A stretch of 64,000 bases of DNA from Abelmoschus esculentus (lineage: Eukaryota; Streptophyta; Magnoliopsida; Malvales; Malvaceae): positions 12,975,001-13,039,000 of the forward strand of contig JAUCBN010000035.1 of NCBI GenBank assembly GCA_035048815.1, given 5' to 3'. The translations under genes were made by a program, and so were the position numbers. The notes under the pieces were generated by a model. It worked only from the letters and a program-made list of their open reading frames with translations, searched no databases and had not been told where the DNA came from. Within the stretch, counting starts at the first letter, position 1. Each line of letters begins with the position of its first letter. Shown piece by piece: positions 36,401-49,500 of the stretch.

Positions 36401-37478
36401 ACGACCATATGGATGCATAATGATTGTGGACTTTATTCAGTCAGGTCAAGCTATTTATTCCTACAAAAACCACACGGTCCTCTAAATAGACCAACACGTA
36501 TTTGGAAAACTATATCTAAGCTACCAGCCTTACCCAAGGTCAGAACCTTTGATTGGCGACTAGGACATGACGCCCTTCCTACGGGATCCAAATTATTAAA
36601 TGCTAACCTAGATAATGGTATATGCCCAATTTACACAGTCACGATTGAAACCCCGATACACGCTTTGCGTGACTGTCCTGGTGGCCATGAAACTGTTCGA
36701 CTAGCAGACTTTCCTGCTTTAATCCAATCGAGTAATTTTACATCGACACTCCATTGGCTGGAGACCGCAGCAGCTAAACTTAATAAAAAGAACTTTACTC
36801 TTTTTCTAACAATCCTCTGGAATATTTGGAACAGAAGAAATGATTGGATCCACAATTTTCATCTTCAGCTACCATGGTTAACATTTGCAAACGCAAATTC
36901 ATTATTGAATGACTATCAAAATGCAAATCTTACCTCTACCACTAACAATCCACAAAATCCCGTTATTCAAAACCAAACTTGGAAAAAACTAGGCCCTGGT
37001 TCAATTAAAATAAACACGGATGGGGCTTTTGATCCCATTTCTAGAAGTGATGTAATTGGTGTAGTAACACGTAACTCGGATGGTGTTGTTTTGGGAGGGA
37101 CTTCTCTTCCCCTTGTAGGATGTCCGGATGATGCTTCGGCTGAAGTACAAGCAATCCTAGCTGGAATTCACCTTGCATTCCAGAAAAGCTGGACAAATAT
37201 TACTTTTGAGATAGATTCAGCCTCTATTGCAAATAAAATCAACGAGGACGAACCAAATCTCTCATCACTACAGCCTTTGGTGTCCACGATTCGCACCACC
37301 TTGGGGAGTTTAGTTAATTTTCGGATTTCTTATATACCTAGAGGAGCTAATAATGTAGCTCATACTCTTGCTTCTAGGGCCATGGCACACCCTATGTACT
37401 CTTCACTTTGATTCAGACATGCCCGATTTTATAAGGGCTTTAGTAAACTTTGAGAGATTTAACTCTCCTATTCAATAA
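33397..37478 (+). pseudogene. LINE B ORF2: endonuclease-reverse transcriptase-RNase H, broken
   Basis: The start reads MKIMCWNCQGLGTAQ, the endonuclease opening, with the catalytic Glu region FLCETRL. A frameshift near 33,580 follows. The endonuclease GGDFNEI block reads GDNFNEI, altering a metal-site residue. The SDHC block is at about 34,057. The reverse transcriptase has LKLDMEKAFDRVEW near 35,120-35,160, RQGDPLSPFLF near 35,300 and an intact FADD at 35,444-35,455, followed at once by a stop. The zf-RVT region lies at about 36,490-36,700. RNase H starts at IKINTDGAFDP near 37,005 and runs to NNVAHTLASRAMAH. The frame stops early at 37,411; the ancestral stop is at 37,476-37,478 in another frame. 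At least eight lesions are visible, so it is inactive. Confidence 0.9.
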
Positions 37479-37576
37479 AATTCTAGGGGTACTCTTTTCC
37501 CCATAGGGGCTTCTAACCCTCCTTTGGGATTGGAAGTGTTGGGGGGGTTTTAACGAGGCCCATTTTCGTAAAAAAT
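37479..37576 (+). other. LINE B 3' UTR and poly(A) end
   Basis: It contains TACTCTTTTCCCCATAGGGG, then a G run and TTTTAACGAGGCCCATTTTC, then a short A run. The same order (CTTTTCCCCAT, G-rich run, TTTTAA(C/T)GAG, pyrimidines, As) occurs in LINEs C and D. This is probably the 3' region recognised by the lineage's own reverse transcriptase. TTTTCCCCATAGGGG can form a small hairpin. Confidence 0.7.
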
Positions 37577-37825
37577 AATTCGAACGGATTCTCTATAAAG
37601 CCCATTTAGACATGCACGTTTTAATTCCAACAAAACGACAACCAAATGTTATTAAATCAAATTTTAAGAGTTAAAATATTTAATTATGGGATTTTGAACA
37701 AAATTATACAAATTAATCCCAAATTTTAAGCTTTTTACTAGGTTAAAATTCGAACGGATTCTCTATAGAGCACATTTAGACATGTTCGTTTTAATTGCAT
37801 CAAAACGACAACCAAATGTTATTAA
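37577..37825 (+). repeat. 170 bp satellite, block 2 (about 1.5 monomers)
   Basis: This is a short satellite piece between LINE B and the next insertion. It begins AATTCGAACGGATTC and ends in ACCAAATGTTATTAA. Its CTATAGAGCACATTTAGACATG variant also occurs at 39,580 and 41,790, so it belongs to the local monomer set. Confidence 0.9.
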
Positions 37826-39067
37826 TGATGAATGTTCGAATTTATATATATTTTATTGATAATTATTTCCCGTTGTCAATTTGATATTTACTAATTTGGT
37901 TCTGTTTTGATCATTTTCAGTGTAGGAACTTATTTTTCAGAACCAACAGAAAAGATTGAATTCTGTATTTTTTTTATCCATCGTGACTGGAGTCATGGGC
38001 ACGACATAGGGCATGACGTTTTCTGACCAGACAAATTTAGATCGTCCAGTCAGCAACAACTTCTAGAAGTCAATCCAGTAAACATCTTCTAGAAGGATGG
38101 ACAAAATTATCTTGGGGAATTAATTATGAATTATCTTAGAAATTTAAGTTTGAAATTTGAATTATTTATATTTTAGATTATCTTTAGGATTTATCTTTTA
38201 TTTATTTCTTTTATTTTTATGGTTTTAGAATAGTATAAATACCTCTTGGGTAAAGCTTAATTTGTACTACTTCATTTTTACTTTTCCCTTGGGTTATAAA
38301 AGTTCTCTAGCTCTTTTTATTTGCTTTGAGTTTTTTTTATTCCTATTCTTTTAGAAAAATGCTAAGTATGATCTCATTCATGCTTAGCTAAACTTTCATT
38401 TAACCGAAAGTTAGTGACGACTCAATCTCTATTGTGAGAATCATAAAGCACTTAATACCTTCGGATAACATTCTTGATTTTCTAAAATCAAATGATTGGC
38501 AATCGGCTTTTTCTTTAATAATCTCGATGCCTTCATTTCAAAAAGTGCACGTTGACTTGAAGATCGTTTAGATCTATTGTTGGGAAGAAGAATTGGCTGG
38601 TAGCAAATTTGACTTCCTGTGAACAAACTTAGTAGCGGTCCACTAAGGGAAAACAAGATCGGGTTTGATTCTCTTTGAGACGCTATAACTCGAGTTAGGC
38701 TTTTCCAGTACTTAAAGTTGTATTGACGCTAATGATGATAGGCGTGGTTAGTCCAGCAAAGGCCAAATTCTGGAGATAGACTTGGGAATATTGGTTTATC
38801 GAAGAGAGAAGCAAGTTACAAGGATTGAGCCTTGTAGACTGTAACTGGCATGGATCTTGAATTAAATCTATTTCAATGATCAATTTGGAACTGAGGCGAA
38901 GCGAAGCTTGAGGCTATATTCTTTAAATTTATTACTTTCAAATATTTATTTTTATTTAATTTCAGTTATTATTTGATTAAGATTATTTTTAGCTTTATAA
39001 TATCAAACCCCATTTTCTAATCTATTGTTTTTTTGATCAGGATCAACACAATTCAATGCTGGAAATT
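37826..39067. mobile_element. Unclassified 1.24 kb insertion, LTR-like, with a TATA box
   Basis: Non-satellite DNA splits the array. It begins TGATGAATGTTCG and includes a TATAAAT box at 38,234 and many short palindromic AT stretches. It has no coding frame of note: the minus-strand frames at 38,441-38,656 and 38,695-38,883 have no domain. The satellite resumes near 39,067 at ATAGCCCATTTAGACATGC, about 110 bp further along the monomer than where it broke off, so there is no target duplication. A solo LTR with a damaged edge, or another non-autonomous element, would fit; I cannot decide. Confidence 0.45.
38234..38240 (+). promoter_or_regulatory. TATA box in the 37,826-39,067 insertion
   Basis: TATAAAT followed by ACCTCTTGGG is set in GC-neutral sequence and followed about 25-40 bp downstream by pyrimidine-rich sequence. 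This is the layout expected for an LTR promoter. No PBS or polypurine tract was found to confirm a retrotransposon. Confidence 0.4.
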
Positions 39068-42000
39068 TCTTTTTATAGCCCATTTAGACATGCACGTTTT
39101 AATCGCAATAAAACGATAACCAAATATTATTAATTAAAAAATTGTAGTTCAAATAGTTAATTATGGCTTTTGAACATAATTATAAAGATTAATCTAAAAT
39201 TATCAACTTTTAACTCAGTTCAAATTCGAAAGGATTCTCTATATAGCCCATTTAGACATACACGTTTTAATGGCAACAAAACAACAACCAAATGTTATTA
39301 AATCAAATTTTATGAGTTCAAATACTTGATTATAGGATTTTAAAAAAATTATACAGATTAATATCAAATTTTCAACTTTTTGCTCGGTTAAAATTCGAAC
39401 GGATTCTCTATAAAGCCCATTTAGACATGCACGTTTTAATCCCAACAAAACGAAAAAAAAATGTTATTAAATCGAATTTTATGAGTTAAAACATTTAATT
39501 ATGGGCATTTGAACAAAATTATACAGATTAATCTCAAATTCTAAGCTTTTTACTCGGTTAAAATTCGAACGGATTCTCTATAGAGCATATTTAGACATGC
39601 TCGTTCTAATCGCATCAAAACGACAACCAAATGTTATTAAATAAAATTTTATGATTTTAAATAGTTAATTATAGGCCTTTGAACAAAATTATACGAATTA
39701 ATCTAAAATTTTTAGATTTTTACTCAGTTAAAATTCGAACGAATTCCTTATAAAGCCCATTTAGATATGCACGTTTTAATCGCAACAAAACAACAACCAA
39801 AAGTTATTAAATCAAATTTTATAATTTCAAATAACTAATTCTTAGCTTTTGAATAAAATTATACAGATTAATCGTAAATTTTTAGATTTTTACTCGATTA
39901 AAATTTGAAAGGAATCTCTATAAAGCCCATTTAGACATGCACGTTTTAATCGCAAAAAAGCGACAACCAAAATGTTATTAAATTAAATTTTATGATTTCA
40001 AATACTTGATTATGGGCTTTTGAATAAAATTATACAGATTAATCTCAAATTTTCAGCTTTTTACTCGATTAAAATTCGAACGTATTATCTATAAAGCACA
40101 TTTAGATATACACGTTTTAATAGCAACAAAACGACAACCAATAGTTATTAAATCAAATTTTATGATTTAAAATAATTAATTATTAGCTTTTGAACAAAAT
40201 TATACAGATTAATCTCAATTTCTCAGATTTTTACTCGGTTAAAATTCGAATGAATTCTATATAAAGCCCACTTAGACATGCACGTTTTAATCGCATCAAA
40301 ACGATAATCAAATGTTATTAAATCAAATTTTATGATTTCAAATGATTAATTATTAGATTTTGAACAAAATTATACAGATTAATCTTATTTTTTTAGATTT
40401 TTACTCTGTTAAAATTCGAACGGATTCTCTATAAAGCCTATTTATACATGCACATTTTAATGGCAACAAAACGATAACCAAATGTTATTAAATAAAAATA
40501 CTTCAGTTCAAATAGTGAATTATGGATTTGAACATAATTATAAAGATTAATCTAAAATTTTTAACTTTTAACTCGGTTAAAATTCGAACGGATTCTCTAT
40601 ATAGCCCATTTAGATATGCACATTTTAATCGCAACAAAACGACAAAAAAATATTATTAAATCAAATTTTATGAGTTCAAATACTTGATTATGGGCTTTTA
40701 AACAAAATTATATAGATTAATCTCAAATTTTCAGCTTTTTATTCGATTAAAATTCTAACGAATTCTCTATAAAACCCATTTACACTTGCACGTTTTAATC
40801 GCAACAAAATGATAACCAAAAGTTATTAAATCAAATTTTATGATTTAAAGTCATTAACTATTAGCTTTTAAACAAAATTATACAGATTAATCTCCAATTT
40901 TCAGATTTTTACTCGATTAAAATTAGAACGGATTCTCTATTAAGCCCATTTAGACATACACGTTTTAATCGCAACAAAACGACAACCAAAATGTTATTAA
41001 ATCAAATTTTATGAGTTCAAATACTTGATTATGAGCTTTTGAACAAAAATATACTGATTAATCTTAAATTTTCAGCTTTTTACTGGATTAAAATTCGAAA
41101 GTATTCCCTATAAAGCCCATTTAGAAATGCACGATTTAATCGCAACAAAAAGACAACCAAAAATTATTAAATCAAATTTTATGATCTCAAATAATTAATT
41201 ATTAGCTTTTGAACAAAATTATACAGATTAATCTCAATTTTTTAGATTTTTACTCTATTAAAATTCGAACGGATTCTCTATAAAGCCCATTAAGACATGC
41301 ACGTTTTAATCGCAACAAAACGATAACCAAATGTTATTAAATAAAAACAATTTAGTTCAAATAGTTAATTATGGCTTTTTAACATAATTATAAAGATTAA
41401 TCTAAAATTATAAACTTTTAACACGGTTAAAATTCGAAAGGATTCTCTATATAGCCCATTTAGACATGCACGTTTTAATGGCAACAAAACGACAACCAAA
41501 TATTTTTAAATCAAATTTTATGAGTTCAAATACTTGATTGTGTGATTTTGAAAAAAATTATACAGATTAATCTCAAATTTTTAGCTTTTTGCTCGGTTAA
41601 AATTTGAATGAATTCTCTATAAAGCCCATTTAGACATGCACGTTTTAATCCCAAAAAGAAGACAAACAAATGTTATTAAATCGAATTTTATGAGTTCAAA
41701 CATTTAATTATGGGCATTTGAAAAAAATTATACAGATTAATCTTAAATTTTATGCTTTTTACTCGGTTTAAATTCCAACGGATTCTCTATAGAGCATATT
41801 TAGACATGCTCGTTTTAATCGCATCAAAACGAAAACCAAATTTTATTAAATTTTATGAGTTCTAATAGTTAATTATAGGCTTTTGAACAAACTTATAAGA
41901 ATTAGTCTTAAATTTTTAGATATTTATTCGTTTAAAATTTGAACGTATTCCCTATAAAGCCCATTTAGAAAAGCACGTTCTAATCGCAACAAAACGACAA

Positions 42001-43040
42001 CCAAAAGTTATTATATCAAATTTTATGATTTCAAATAACTAATTATTAGCTTTTGAATAAATTATACAGATTAATCGCAAATTTTCAGATTTTTAATCGG
42101 TTAAAATTAGAAAGGATTCTCTATAAAGCCAATTTAGACATACACTTTTTAATCGCAACAAAAAGGACAACCAAAATATTATTAAATTAAATTTTATGAG
42201 TTCTAATACTTGATTCTGGGCTTTTGAAAAAAATTATACAGATTATTCTCAAATTCGAACGTAGTCTTTATAAAGCCCATTTAGACATGCACGTTTTAAT
42301 CGCAATAAAACGACAATCAAAAGTTATTAAATCAAATTTTATGATTTCAAATAATTAATTATTAGCTTTTGAACAAAATTATACAGATTAATCTCAATTT
42401 TTCATGTTTTTACTCGGTTAAAATTTGAACGAATTCTCTATAAAGCCCACGTAGGCATGCACGTTTTAATCGCAATAAAACGAAACCAAATGTTATTAAA
42501 TTAAATTTTATGATTTCAAATAATTAATTATTATCTTTTGAACAAAATTGTACAGATTAATCTCGATTTTTCAGATTTTTACTCGGTTAAAATTCGAAAG
42601 AATTCTCTATAAAGTCCACTTAGGCATGAACGTTTTAATCGCAAAAAAACAATAACCAAATGTTATTAAATAAAATTTTATGATTTTATAAGATTAATTA
42701 TTAGCATTTGAACAAAATTATACAAATTAATCTTAAATTTTCAGCTTTTTACTCGATTGAAATTCGAACGTATTCTCTATAAACCCCATTTAGACATGCA
42801 CGATTTAATCGCAACAAAACGACAATCAAAAGTTATTAAATCAAATTTTATGATTTCAAATAATTAATTATTAGCTGTTGAACTAAATTATACAGATTAA
42901 TCTCAATTTTTCAGATTTTTACTCGGTTAAAATTCGAACGAATTCTCTATAAAGCCCACGTAGGCATGCACGTTTTAATCGTAACAAAACGATAATCAAA
43001 TGTTATTAAATCAAATTTTATGATTTTAAATGATTAATTA

Positions 43041-46000
43041 TTAGCTTTTGAACAAAATTATACAGATTAATCTCAAATTTTTAGCTTTTTACTCGGTTAA
43101 AATTCGAACGAATTCTCTATAAACCCCATTTAGACATGCACGATTTAATCGCAACAAAAAGACAATAAAAAGTTATTAAATCAAATTTTATGATTTCAAA
43201 TGATTAATCATTAGCTTTTGAACAAAATTATACAGATTAATCGCAAATTTTCATATTTTTACTCGGTTAAAATACGAACGAATTCTCTATAAAGCCCACG
43301 TAGACATGCACGTTTTAATCGTAACAAAACGATAACCAAATGTTATTAAATAAAATTTTATGATTTTAAAAGATTAATTATTAGCTTTTGAACAAAATTA
43401 TACAAATTAATCTTAAATTCTCAGCTTTTTACTCGATTGAAATTCGAACGTATTCTCTATAAACCCCATTTAGACATGCACGATTTAATCGCAAAAAAAC
43501 GACAATAAAAAGTTATTAAATCAAATTTTATGATTTCAAATAATTAATTATTAGCTTTTGAACAAAATTATACAGATTAATCTCAATTTTTCAGATTTTT
43601 ACTCGGTTAAAATTCGAACGAATTCTCTATAAAGCCCACGTAGGCATGCACGTTTTAATCGTAACAAAACGATAATCAAATGTTATTAAATCAAATTTTA
43701 TGATTTTAAATGATTAATTATTAGCTTTTGAACAAAATTATACAGATTAATCTCAAATTTTTAGCTTTTTACTCGGTTAAAATTCGAACGAATTCTCTAT
43801 AAACCCCATTTAGACATGCACGATTTAATCGCAACAAAAAGACAATAAAAAGTTATTAAATCAAATTTTATGATTTCAAATAATTAATTATTAGCTTTTG
43901 AACAAAATTATACAGATTAATCTCAATTTTTCAGATTTTTACTCGGTTAAAATTCGAACGAATTCTCTATAAAGCCCACGTAGGCATGCACGTTTTAATC
44001 GTAACAAAACGATAATCAAATGTTATTAAATCAAATTTTATGATTTTAAATGATTAATTATTAGCTTTTGAACAAAATTATACAGATTAATCTCAAATTT
44101 TTAGCTTTTTACTCGGTTAAAATTCGAACGAATTCTCTATAAACCCCATTTAGACATGCACGATTTAATCGCAACAAAAAGACAATAAAAAGTTATTAAA
44201 TCAAATTTTATGATTTCAAATGATTAATCATTAGCTTTTGAACAAAATTATACAGATTAATCGCAAATTTTCATATTTTTACTCGGTTAAAATACGAACG
44301 AATTCTCTATAAAGCCCACGTAGACATGCACGTTTTAATCGTAACAAAACGATAACCAAATGTTATTAAATAAAATTTTATGATTTTAAAAGATTAATTA
44401 TTAGCTTTTGAACAAAATTATACAAATTAATCTTAAATTCTCAGCTTTTTACTCGATTGAAATTCGAACGTATTCTCTATAAACCCCATTGAGACATGCA
44501 CGATTTAATCGCAAAAAAACGACAATAAAAAGTTATTAAATCAAATTTTATGTTTTCAAATAATTAATTATTAGCTTTTGAACAAAATTATACAGATTAA
44601 TCTCAATTTTTCAGATTTTTACTCGGTTAAAATTCGAACGAATTCTCTATAAAGCCCACGTAGGCATGCACGTTTTAATCGTAACAAAACGATAATCAAA
44701 TGTTATTAAATCAAATTTTATGATTTTAAATGATTAATTATTAGCTTTTGAACAAAATTATACAGATTAATCTCAAATTTTTAGCTTTTTACTCGGTTAA
44801 AATTCGAACGAATTCTCTATAAACCCCATTTAGACATGCACGATTTAATCGCAACAAAAAGACAATAAAAAGTTATTAAATCAAATTTTATGATTTCAAA
44901 TGATTAATCATTAGCTTTTGAACAAAATTATACAGATTAATCTCAATTTTTCATATTTTTACTCGGTTAAAATACGAACAAATTCTCTATAAAGCCCACG
45001 TAGACATGCACGTTTTAATCGTAACAAAACGATAACCAAATGTTATTAAATAAAATATTATGATTTTAAAAGATTAATTATTATCTTTTGAACAAAATTA
45101 TACAGATTAATCGTAAATTTTCAGCTTTTTACTCGATTGAAATTCGAACGTATTCTCTATAAACCCCATTTAGACATGCACGATTTAATCGCAACAAAAC
45201 AATAATCAAAAGTTATTAAATCAAATTTTATGATTTCAAATAATTAATTATTAGCTTTTGACCAAAATTATACAGATTAATCGCAAATTTTCAGATTTTT
45301 ACTCGGTTAAAATTCGAACGAATTCTCTATAAAGCCCACGTAGTCATGCACGTTTTAATCGCAACAAAACGATAACAAAATGTTATTAAATAAAATTTTT
45401 TGATTTTAAAAGATTAATTATTAGCTTTTGAACAAAATTATACAAATTAATCTTAAATTTTCAGCTTTTTACTCGATTGAAATTCGAACGTGTTCTTTAT
45501 AAACCCCATTTAGACATGCACGATTTAATCGCAACAAAACGACAATAAAAAGTTATTAAATCAAATTTTATGATTTCAAATAATTAATTATTAGCTTTTG
45601 AATACAATTATACAGATTAATCTAAATTTTTCTGATTTTTACTCGGTTAAAATTCGAACGAATTCTATATAAAGCCCACGTAGGCATGCACGTTTTAATC
45701 GCAACAAAACGATAATCAAATGTTTTTAAATCAAATTTTATGATTTTAAATAATTAATTATTAGCTTTTGAACAAAATTATACAGATTAATCTCAAATTT
45801 TCAGCTTTTTACTCGATTAAAATTCTAACGTATTCTCCATAAACCCCATTTTGACATGCACGTTTTAATCGCAACAAAACGATAATCAAAAGTTATTAAA
45901 TCAAATTTTATGATTTCAAATAATTAATTATTAGCTTTTGAAAAAAATTATACAGATTAATCTCAATTTTTCAGATTTTTACTCGGTTAAAATTCGAACG

Positions 46001-46270
46001 AATTCTCTATAAAACCCACTTAGGCATGCACGTTTTAATCGCAACAAAACGATAAGCAAATATTATTAAATAAAATTTTATGATTTTAAAAGATTAATTA
46101 TTAGCTTTTGAACAAAATTATACAAATTAATCTTAAATTTTCAGCTTTTTACTCGATTGAAATTCGAACGTATTCTCTATAAATCCCATTTGGACATGCA
46201 CGATTTAATCGCAACAAAACGACAATAAAAAGTTATTAAATCAAATTTTATGATATCAAATAATTAATTA
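43041..46270 (+). repeat. 3,230 bp higher-order repeat, copy 1 (19 monomers)
   Basis: Diagnostic variants recur exactly 3,230 bp apart. CCCCATTGAGACATGCACG is at 44,484, 47,714 and 50,944, and GATAAGCAAATATT is at 46,051, 49,281 and 52,511. Nineteen times 170 is 3,230. Nested inside is a 1,020 bp (six-monomer) duplication: GCAAAAAAACGACAATAAAA at 43,491 and 44,511. A 340 bp duplication at about 43,581 and 43,921 is also present. The left edge of this copy follows a type I monomer, so dimer alternation is kept there. Confidence 0.9.
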
Positions 46271-49200
46271 TTAGCTTTTGAACAAAATTATACAGATTAA
46301 TCTCAAATTTTTAGCTTTTTACTCGGTTAAAATTCGAACGAATTCTCTATAAACCCCATTTAGACATGCACGATTTAATCGCAACAAAAAGACAATAAAA
46401 AGTTATTAAATCAAATTTTATGATTTCAAATGATTAATCATTAGCTTTTGAACAAAATTATACAGATTAATCGCAAATTTTCATATTTTTACTCGGTTAA
46501 AATACGAACGAATTCTCTATAAAGCCCACGTAGACATGCACGTTTTAATCGTAACAAAACGATAACCAAATGTTATTAAATAAAATTTTATGATTTTAAA
46601 AGATTAATTATTAGCTTTTGAACAAAATTATACAAATTAATCTTAAATTCTCAGCTTTTTACTCGATTGAAATTCGAACGTATTCTCTATAAACCCCATT
46701 TAGACATGCACGATTTAATCGCAAAAAAACGACAATAAAAAGTTATTAAATCAAATTTTATGATTTCAAATAATTAATTATTAGCTTTTGAACAAAATTA
46801 TACAGATTAATCTCAATTTTTCAGATTTTTACTCGGTTAAAATTCGAACGAATTCTCTATAAAGCCCACGTAGGCATGCACGTTTTAATCGTAACAAAAC
46901 GATAATCAAATGTTATTAAATCAAATTTTATGATTTTAAATGATTAATTATTAGCTTTTGAACAAAATTATACAGATTAATCTCAAATTTTTAGCTTTTT
47001 ACTCGGTTAAAATTCGAACGAATTCTCTATAAACCCCATTTAGACATGCACGATTTAATCGCAACAAAAAGACAATAAAAAGTTATTAAATCAAATTTTA
47101 TGATTTCAAATAATTAATTATTAGCTTTTGAACAAAATTATACAGATTAATCTCAATTTTTCAGATTTTTACTCGGTTAAAATTCGAACGAATTCTCTAT
47201 AAAGCCCACGTAGGCATGCACGTTTTAATCGTAACAAAACGATAATCAAATGTTATTAAATCAAATTTTATGATTTTAAATGATTAATTATTAGCTTTTG
47301 AACAAAATTATACAGATTAATCTCAAATTTTTAGCTTTTTACTCGGTTAAAATTCGAACGAATTCTCTATAAACCCCATTTAGACATGCACGATTTAATC
47401 GCAACAAAAAGACAATAAAAAGTTATTAAATCAAATTTTATGATTTCAAATGATTAATCATTAGCTTTTGAACAAAATTATACAGATTAATCGCAAATTT
47501 TCATATTTTTACTCGGTTAAAATACGAACGAATTCTCTATAAAGCCCACGTAGACATGCACGTTTTAATCGTAACAAAACGATAACCAAATGTTATTAAA
47601 TAAAATTTTATGATTTTAAAAGATTAATTATTAGCTTTTGAACAAAATTATACAAATTAATCTTAAATTCTCAGCTTTTTACTCGATTGAAATTCGAACG
47701 TATTCTCTATAAACCCCATTGAGACATGCACGATTTAATCGCAAAAAAACGACAATAAAAAGTTATTAAATCAAATTTTATGTTTTCAAATAATTAATTA
47801 TTAGCTTTTGAACAAAATTATACAGATTAATCTCAATTTTTCAGATTTTTACTCGGTTAAAATTCGAACGAATTCTCTATAAAGCCCACGTAGGCATGCA
47901 CGTTTTAATCGTAACAAAACGATAATCAAATGTTATTAAATCAAATTTTATGATTTTAAATGATTAATTATTAGCTTTTGAACAAAATTATACAGATTAA
48001 TCTCAAATTTTTAGCTTTTTACTCGGTTAAAATTCGAACGAATTCTCTATAAACCCCATTTAGACATGCACGATTTAATCGCAACAAAAAGACAATAAAA
48101 AGTTATTAAATCAAATTTTATGATTTCAAATGATTAATCATTAGCTTTTGAACAAAATTATACAGATTAATCTCAATTTTTCATATTTTTACTCGGTTAA
48201 AATACGAACAAATTCTCTATAAAGCCCACGTAGACATGCACGTTTTAATCGTAACAAAACGATAACCAAATGTTATTAAATAAAATATTATGATTTTAAA
48301 AGATTAATTATTATCTTTTGAACAAAATTATACAGATTAATCGTAAATTTTCAGCTTTTTACTCGATTGAAATTCGAACGTATTCTCTATAAACCCCATT
48401 TAGACATGCACGATTTAATCGCAATAAAACAATAATCAAAAGTTATTAAATCAAATTTTATGATTTCAAATAATTAATTATTAGCTTTTGACCAAAATTA
48501 TACAGATTAATCGCAAATTTTCAGATTTTTACTCGGTTAAAATTCGAACGAATTCTCTATAAAGCCCACGTAGTCATGCACGTTTTAATCGCAACAAAAC
48601 GATAACAAAATGTTATTAAATAAAATTTTTTGATTTTAAAAGATTAATTATTAGCTTTTGAACAAAATTATACAAATTAATCTTAAATTTTCAGCTTTTT
48701 ACTCGATTGAAATTCGAACGTGTTCTTTATAAACCCCATTTAGACATGCACGATTTAATCGCAACAAAACGACAATAAAAAGTTATTAAATCAAATTTTA
48801 TGATTTCAAATAATTAATTATTAGCTTTTGAATACAATTATACAGATTAATCTAAATTTTTCTGATTTTTACTCGGTTAAAATTCGAACGAATTCTATAT
48901 AAAGCCCACGTAGGCATGCACGTTTTAATCGCAACAAAACGATAATCAAATGTTTTTAAATCAAATTTTATGATTTTAAATAATTAATTATTAGCTTTTG
49001 AACAAAATTATACAGATTAATCTCAAATTTTCAGCTTTTTACTCGATTAAAATTCTAACGTATTCTCCATAAACCCCATTTTGACATGCACGTTTTAATC
49101 GCAACAAAACGATAATCAAAAGTTATTAAATCAAATTTTATGATTTCAAATAATTAATTATTAGCTTTTGAACAAAATTATACAGATTAATCTCAATTTT

Positions 49201-49500
49201 TCAGATTTTTACTCGGTTAAAATTCGAACGAATTCTCTATAAAACCCACTTAGGCATGCACGTTTTAATCGCAACAAAACGATAAGCAAATATTATTAAA
49301 TAAAATTTTATGATTTTAAAAGATTAATTATTAGCTTTTGAACAAAATTATACAAATTAATCTTAAATTTTCAGCTTTTTACTCGATTGAAATTCGAACG
49401 TATTCTCTATAAATCCCATTTGGACATGCACGATTTAATCGCAACAAAACGACAATAAAAAGTTATTAAATCAAATTTTATGATATCAAATAATTAATTA
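46271..49500 (+). repeat. 3,230 bp higher-order repeat, copy 2
   Basis: Its left junction has two type II monomers in a row (CGATTTAATC at 46,201 and 46,371), out of dimer phase. The same joint recurs at the start of copy 3 (49,431 and 49,601). Differences from copy 1 are single bases, for example GAACAAAATT at 49,171 against GAAAAAAATT at 45,941, and GCAATAAAAC at 48,421 against GCAACAAAAC. I noticed only a handful over 3.2 kb. Confidence 0.9.

Larger units (their letters stand above)
30479..37576 (+). mobile_element. LINE B: long but degenerate L1-type LINE in the satellite
   Basis: It starts with a pyrimidine-rich stretch (CTTTTCTCTCTCGTCCTCTC), as expected for a plant LINE 5' UTR, and ends with TTTTAACGAGGCCCATTTTC and a short A run. 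The left flank ends CTGTTAAA and the right flank resumes AATTCGAACGG, so the monomer is rejoined with essentially no target-site duplication. ORF2 is recognisable from end to end but has many lesions. Most of ORF1 is missing, with a G-poor segment in its place. It is older than LINE C, judging by its broken frames. Confidence 0.92.
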
